A DNA stretch of 64,000 bases. Source: Isoetes taiwanensis. Its lineage: Eukaryota; Streptophyta; Lycopodiopsida; Isoetales; Isoetaceae. Both the position numbers and the translations under genes were made by a program. The stretch covers positions 1,332,289 to 1,396,288 of the forward strand of contig JAJEKV010000148.1 of assembly GCA_021234155.1 (NCBI GenBank), given 5' to 3'. Below are positions 59,961-64,000 of the stretch, in pieces (the stretch's first letter is position 1; each line of letters begins with the position of its first letter). The notes beneath the pieces are model-generated. The model was not told the origin of the DNA. It made no database searches and saw nothing but the letters and a program-made list of their open reading frames with translations.

Positions 59961-60235
59961 GGGGAGAAGGCGGCTATCGACAAAAGAATGCATAAACAAC
60001 CACTTCGGATCATCTAGGGGGTCCTGCAAAGTGAGATAAACAATAAATGGCTGCTTTCGAACAACTAGAGATGGCAAGGCAGCGTGGCGAACATGTTTCT
60101 AGCGAAGAATTTGCATATGCTAAAGGCGTGTCACTATTTGTAAGTGCAACTTAATAGCATATAATTCCACGAGTTTAGTTCGTTATTTTTGAACATTTGT
60201 TCCTTTACTTTGTAGTATAATTCATATGCATCAAT

Positions 60236-60765
60236 ATGGTCTTACGGTGCTCACTTTTCGGCGACAAAGTGTGGATCATGGCAAGCACTTATGATTGTGG
60301 TATATCGGCAAAGTTTAAATACGGTTGCGGTGGTAGTACGGACCCAAACCCAATCGAGGCAATGTTGGAATGGATTGGTACTATAAAGACTATCATGGAG
60401 GTTGATGTCGGTAGTGCATTCAAAACAATGTTGTTTGATGCGAATGGTTTGATCTTGTGTGTCTTGGTGCTCATGCCGCGATGCATAAAAGATCGAAGTG
60501 GCTTTTGTATTCACTAGATTCAACTTCGTCGGTATCGTGGTCAAGACACACTTTCGTGAGGGGTTGAGCAATGTGAACAAGTATGTTTACTTGGATGCAA
60601 TAAAATTTATATATGTCATTAACAAAGGAACTAATGTAATAGAGGTTTTGTAGGTCACCTTAGTTCGGATCCTTTGCAAGATCGGTGGTGGTTCGTAGTT
60701 CCATGTAAGGCTCGCTCCCCCGCATATTTGAAGGTGAAGAAGAGATGGCGGTCGAATAGGGAGGT
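60236..60765 (+). pseudogene. DUF4216 domain of the CACTA transposase
   Basis: STYDCGISAKFKYGCGGSTD (about 60,280-60,360), then an IMEVDVGSAFKTMLFDANG stretch and, in a later frame, DRWWFVVPCKARSP follow DUF4216, the last domain of many plant CACTA proteins. Frames are shifted and the end is unclear. Confidence 0.7.
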
Positions 60766-61814
60766 TGGGGGTTGAGGCAGACTATTGTCATGATAGAAGA
60801 CTACCATCGATTGAACCTTCATTACTTTATTATGATTATTATATTTTCTTCCCACATATGAATAAAAAATACTTTGGCATCGCGAGAATTTGTGTATACT
60901 ACAAACCATATTAGGCAACATTAGTATTGCAACCCGAAGTTATCATAGACATTTATGCCAAGTTAATTGGCATCCTAGTATAGACCTATGGCTTTGCAAG
61001 CGCCCGTCGGGGCAGTTCTACATCTGGTTAATTACAGCTTTATGTTTAATTAATCATAAAATGTGAAGATTCCTTCAAAATGCAAGATTCATATACAAAA
61101 ATCATATATGTATTCCCTTCAAAATACAAAATTCATATAAAAACCCATACACAATTCAAATACACAAAACAAAGTGGATGCGATTGCACATCTAGTGGTA
61201 TATATCGGCATCGATTGTGATCCCCTTCGCTTGGCTCGAAGGTGCTCGGCGGTGATTTCCTCCACCCGTCGAGAACAAGCCTCGAAGCATGGAATCAAGC
61301 CCTCGGCGTGGTGTGCATTTCCCCAAGGAATTCATAATACGAGCACTTCCGCATGCCACTGGTTGGTGCAGGTGCAACTTTTGAAAGTAGGGCTTCAGCA
61401 AATGTTTCCCTTCCCAAAGCCCCTATCCTCTAGCATCACGGGCCAAGCACATGAGCTCACCATGCATTTCTTCAGGGCACTTTCGAGCACGTATTGGGAA
61501 AGGTTCGGCCTCCGATATCTGGCGAGGTCTTTCTTCCGCCCCTATCCGCGGCTTTGTCATGGCTTGCTTGAACTTCGACCTTTCTTGGGTTAGGTTAGTC
61601 TCTAGCCACTCAGGCGGAAGCGGTTCGGGTGCTCAGCCGGCGCACCGGCCTCAGTGCGACATCAGCGGGCATGCATCGGGGAAAGCGGCCATAGGTGGTG
61701 AACTCCGGCGAAGGAGGAGGAAGGAAAAAAAAGGCGAAGGAGGGAAGGGCCGGAGAAAGGCGGAGGACTAATAGGGCAATATATATGGCATCTCGACATC
61801 TGAAAACAAAACAA
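60766..61814. other. CACTA interior, no recognised domain
   Basis: A 139-codon plus-strand frame (61,174-61,593) and a 106-codon frame ending in a basic RRRRKEKKGEGGK tail are open, but I recognise neither. A second CACTA protein is possible. Confidence 0.35.
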
Positions 61815-61920
61815 AAAACTGGCGTCGTTATAGCCCGAGAAACGTCGTTATAGGCGTCGTTAAGCGACCTTTAAGCGTCGTTAAGCGGCGTCTATCGTCT
61901 TAAAGCGGCGTCTCGTTCTT
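61815..61920. repeat. Right cluster of CGTCGTTAAGCGGCGTC repeats
   Basis: At least five copies of GTCGTTAAGC, GTCGTTATAG or TAAAGCGGCGTC lie in about 100 bp. They are the same family as the repeats at 54.1-54.6 and 55.1-55.3 kb, which ties this region to the same element. Confidence 0.75.
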
Positions 61921-62189
61921 TAAAGTCATCGGCCCGGCTTTCATTTTCCCATTTCTTTTATGATTTGAGTATTGCGAGCGATCCTCGGATCCTAGTTTTT
62001 CATTGCGGTTATTGTGAGTTTTCTTTATTGCTTTTTGGGATACATGGCCATGGAAGGTATGCTTCGGCTTGAACGGATGAGGAGGAGATGAGGATTCAAG
62101 AAGCGAGAGATATGGAACTGTCTTCACAAGTAAGGCTACACTCGTAGTTTATACACTTTATTGTATTTTATCTATTTTCTAATCTATAG

Positions 62190-62600
62190 CTTGGTGTAGG
62201 GCCGTCGAGGGCATGAGAAGGAAGGGAATCCTCACAAGTGAACCCCCTCCTCCCACTTTCGAAGATGAGGACTATGAAACAACGATCCATCGGATGAAAG
62301 TGTTAAAAAAGTATGTGATTGGTGAGAAGCACCGACCAAATTGCTAGGAACCAGGTGGTACCCTAGCATGATGAGGGTGCTTCTTGAAAAAGATGGTCGG
62401 GTTTTTGGAAGCACCACCGAGGGCGACATTAACATGATACTAAGCGTCGACATATGCATGGTGATGCGGAACATACTGACATGGAGCTATGGTTCAAAGG
62501 GGATGGACAAGTGGAGGACTTCACGATAGAAACCATAAGCCAAGCTCGGGAGGGTATCTTTGAATTGTTCAAAGTGATCTTTTGTTCAATAAACCTATGT
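62190..62600 (+). pseudogene. Coding-like fragment, family unknown
   Basis: Plus-strand frames with protein-like composition (for example PSMMRVLLEKDGRVFGSTTE) change phase and end without recognisable domains. It may be a decayed part of the CACTA gene set. Confidence 0.25.
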
Positions 62601-63289
62601 TTTGTACATTGTTATATTTTCTCTTGGGTACAATCTAGCATTGATACATATGCATGAACATGATCGAAGGATTCTTGAAGATATTTTGCATTCTTACGTT
62701 GGATATCGCCTTCTTGATTCGATTTGCCATTTCGAACTGAGGTTTTGCGACATTTCGACTTGAATTTGGTAGAACCCGACGAGATTATTTGTGGTTTGGA
62801 CTCTCGTAGCTCTTACAAAATGGGACACTTCCATGTTCTAAATCTTTCAAATGCACATTCTTAGAAGTTTGTGATGGGCCGGTCGGCTTGGATTTTTTCT
62901 CCAACGTGATAGAAGCGACCACTAAATTTATGTTTCTTTGTGGCTTGAAGTCAAGCTGCATCTTCAAATCTTCCAAATCATTTCGGTTGCCTACGCCAAG
63001 CGGGCTGCCCCGGCGATTCTAATGCTAACCCTTTGACCTAGACCTTCTCCAAAATTCGAAAATTGGGCGTGTCTGCTGGAGATGAATTAGGGATCGGTGG
63101 CAAAAATCAGAATTTATTTTAGGTGCAATGCATTAATTATGAATTTAATCGTGTGTTGCCCTTTGCAAAAAGCCCCCGACTTCTAATTGCCACATCCGGG
63201 AGGAGGACGGGTCCAAACTCCGTTCCGTCGGTTCCCCTTGCTATGCGTTTCGGCGCGGCTTCCGACCCGCGTTCCAAGTGCAGACTAGG

Positions 63290-64000
63290 ACTTCGGCCCC
63301 AAAAGCGTAAACCCTTCTAGAGCACGGCAACTCCGCGGGGTTTCACGTTTGGGAGGCCCTCTCCTTGTCGAATTAGTAGGGACCCTAGCGGCGTGTCTTG
63401 AAGTGGAGTTGGGGTGTTGGCGCCGAGGCGCGGACCCTAAAATCCCTCGGGGCTGCTTTCCCCAATTTTCCTCTCCCCAAGGCCACGGGGAAGGGCGGGC
63501 AACCTCCCTCTCGGGAACCCGCGATTTGGCTCTGCCAATGGACTCGAAACGTTGACATTGCCACAGGGACCAAGTTAGTGGCCAAAGACCAGGACTCGGC
63601 CCCAAAGCGTAAACCCATCACTTCGTAGTCAAGCGGCCAACCCATGCGGGGTTTTCGTGGAGGGCGTTTGTGTTTCCTTCTTTTCGGGACCCGTAACTTG
63701 CTCCCTAGGGACTTTGCCGCCATGTCTCAGGAAGTGGGTTGGGGTGTTGGCCATTCGAACATCCCGGTGCGCCCGGACACTAAAAGGGACCCCTACAAAG
63801 GGCTGCTTGCCCCGAATTTGACAAGTTCCCCAAGGCCACGGGGAAGGGCGGGGACCCTCCAAAAGGGGCTTAAGCTCCCTAGGAGGATCAGCGATTTGAT
63901 AAGGCCAATGGACTCGTGGGGTGACAAAATGCCGACATTGCCCCGGGGATCAAGTTTGCCTGGGGGCTTTTGGATCCCGGATCCGGGGCGGCCCCTCTCC
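63290..64000 (+). repeat. GC-rich tandem repeat, about 300-355 bp unit, running off the window
   Basis: Two units share CGGCCCCAAAGCGTAAACCC, GGTTGGGGTGTTGG, CCAAGGCCACGGGGAAGGGC, GCGATTTG, GGCCAATGGACTCG and GACATTGCC in the same order. The offset grows from about 300 to 355 bp because of indels. The overlapping long frames on both strands are by-products of the repeat. The array may continue beyond the window. Confidence 0.75.

Larger units (their letters stand above)
54110..64000 (+). mobile_element. CACTA (En/Spm-like) element, left end and coding region, right end not found
   Basis: The sequence switches from LINE to CACTACAAGGGATGCG at 54,110, the canonical plant CACTA terminus. GC-rich palindromic repeats follow over the first 1.2 kb. 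On the plus strand come a Cys-rich block, a SET-like domain, TNP2 transposase, DUF4218 and DUF4216, the last three in the usual order of CACTA TNP2 proteins. A second cluster of the same palindromic repeats lies at 61.8-61.9 kb. The complementary terminus (CTTGTAGTG) was not found, so the element may run past the window end, or its right end may be lost. A 3-bp TTG next to the left end could be half of the target duplication. Confidence 0.75.

Overview
This window looks like nuclear DNA of a land plant, most likely a seed-free one (fern or lycophyte). The two well-preserved host genes have plant-type intron structures: an ARF small GTPase, and a Nudix hydrolase of the plant NUDT2/5/6/7/8/10 type with a presequence-like start. 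The rest is mostly degenerate transposable elements. The mixture (plant LINEs, CACTA, hAT, DUF7869 proteins, a tyrosine-recombinase element and an HUH protein) is not what a flowering-plant contig usually shows. The lineage is an inference, not a measurement.

Layout. 1-2.8 kb is AT-rich DNA with short tandem repeats. 2.8-5.7 kb is a broken DUF7869 element (+). 6.1-6.3 kb is a short-chain dehydrogenase exon or fragment. 8.5-10.8 kb is a 5'-truncated LINE (+). 12.8-19.1 kb is a pyrimidine-rich element with a decayed tyrosine recombinase and an A1...B1-A2...B2 (split direct repeat) arrangement. 21.1-23.3 kb is a second DUF7869 relic (-). 24.9-34.6 kb is a patchwork of dispersed repeats, a 0.8-0.9 kb element present twice with CA-rich microsatellites, a palindrome-rich array at 27.5-28.25 kb and unrecognised broken coding sequence. 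35.7-36.7 kb carries a frameshifted HUH endonuclease (-).

37.2-44.8 kb is the genic core. The Nudix gene (9 exons, 336 codons, + strand) has a truncated LINE inside its seventh intron. It converges with a complete five-exon ARF gene (-). In both genes one intron is best explained by a GC donor.

47.4-50.1 kb is a broken hAT transposase (+). 51.5-54.1 kb is another LINE (-), which is cut at 54,110 by a sequence with a canonical CACTAC terminus. From there to the end of the window lies a CACTA-like element. It has GC-rich palindromic subterminal repeats, a SET-like domain, TNP2 transposase, and DUF4218 and DUF4216 domains. Its far end was not found and may lie outside the window.

The most notable items are the split-direct-repeat tyrosine-recombinase element, the HUH endonuclease relic, the SET-like domain inside a CACTA element, and the palindrome array at 27.5-28.25 kb. 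All transposon proteins seen here are disrupted. No tRNA, rRNA or CRISPR was recognised.
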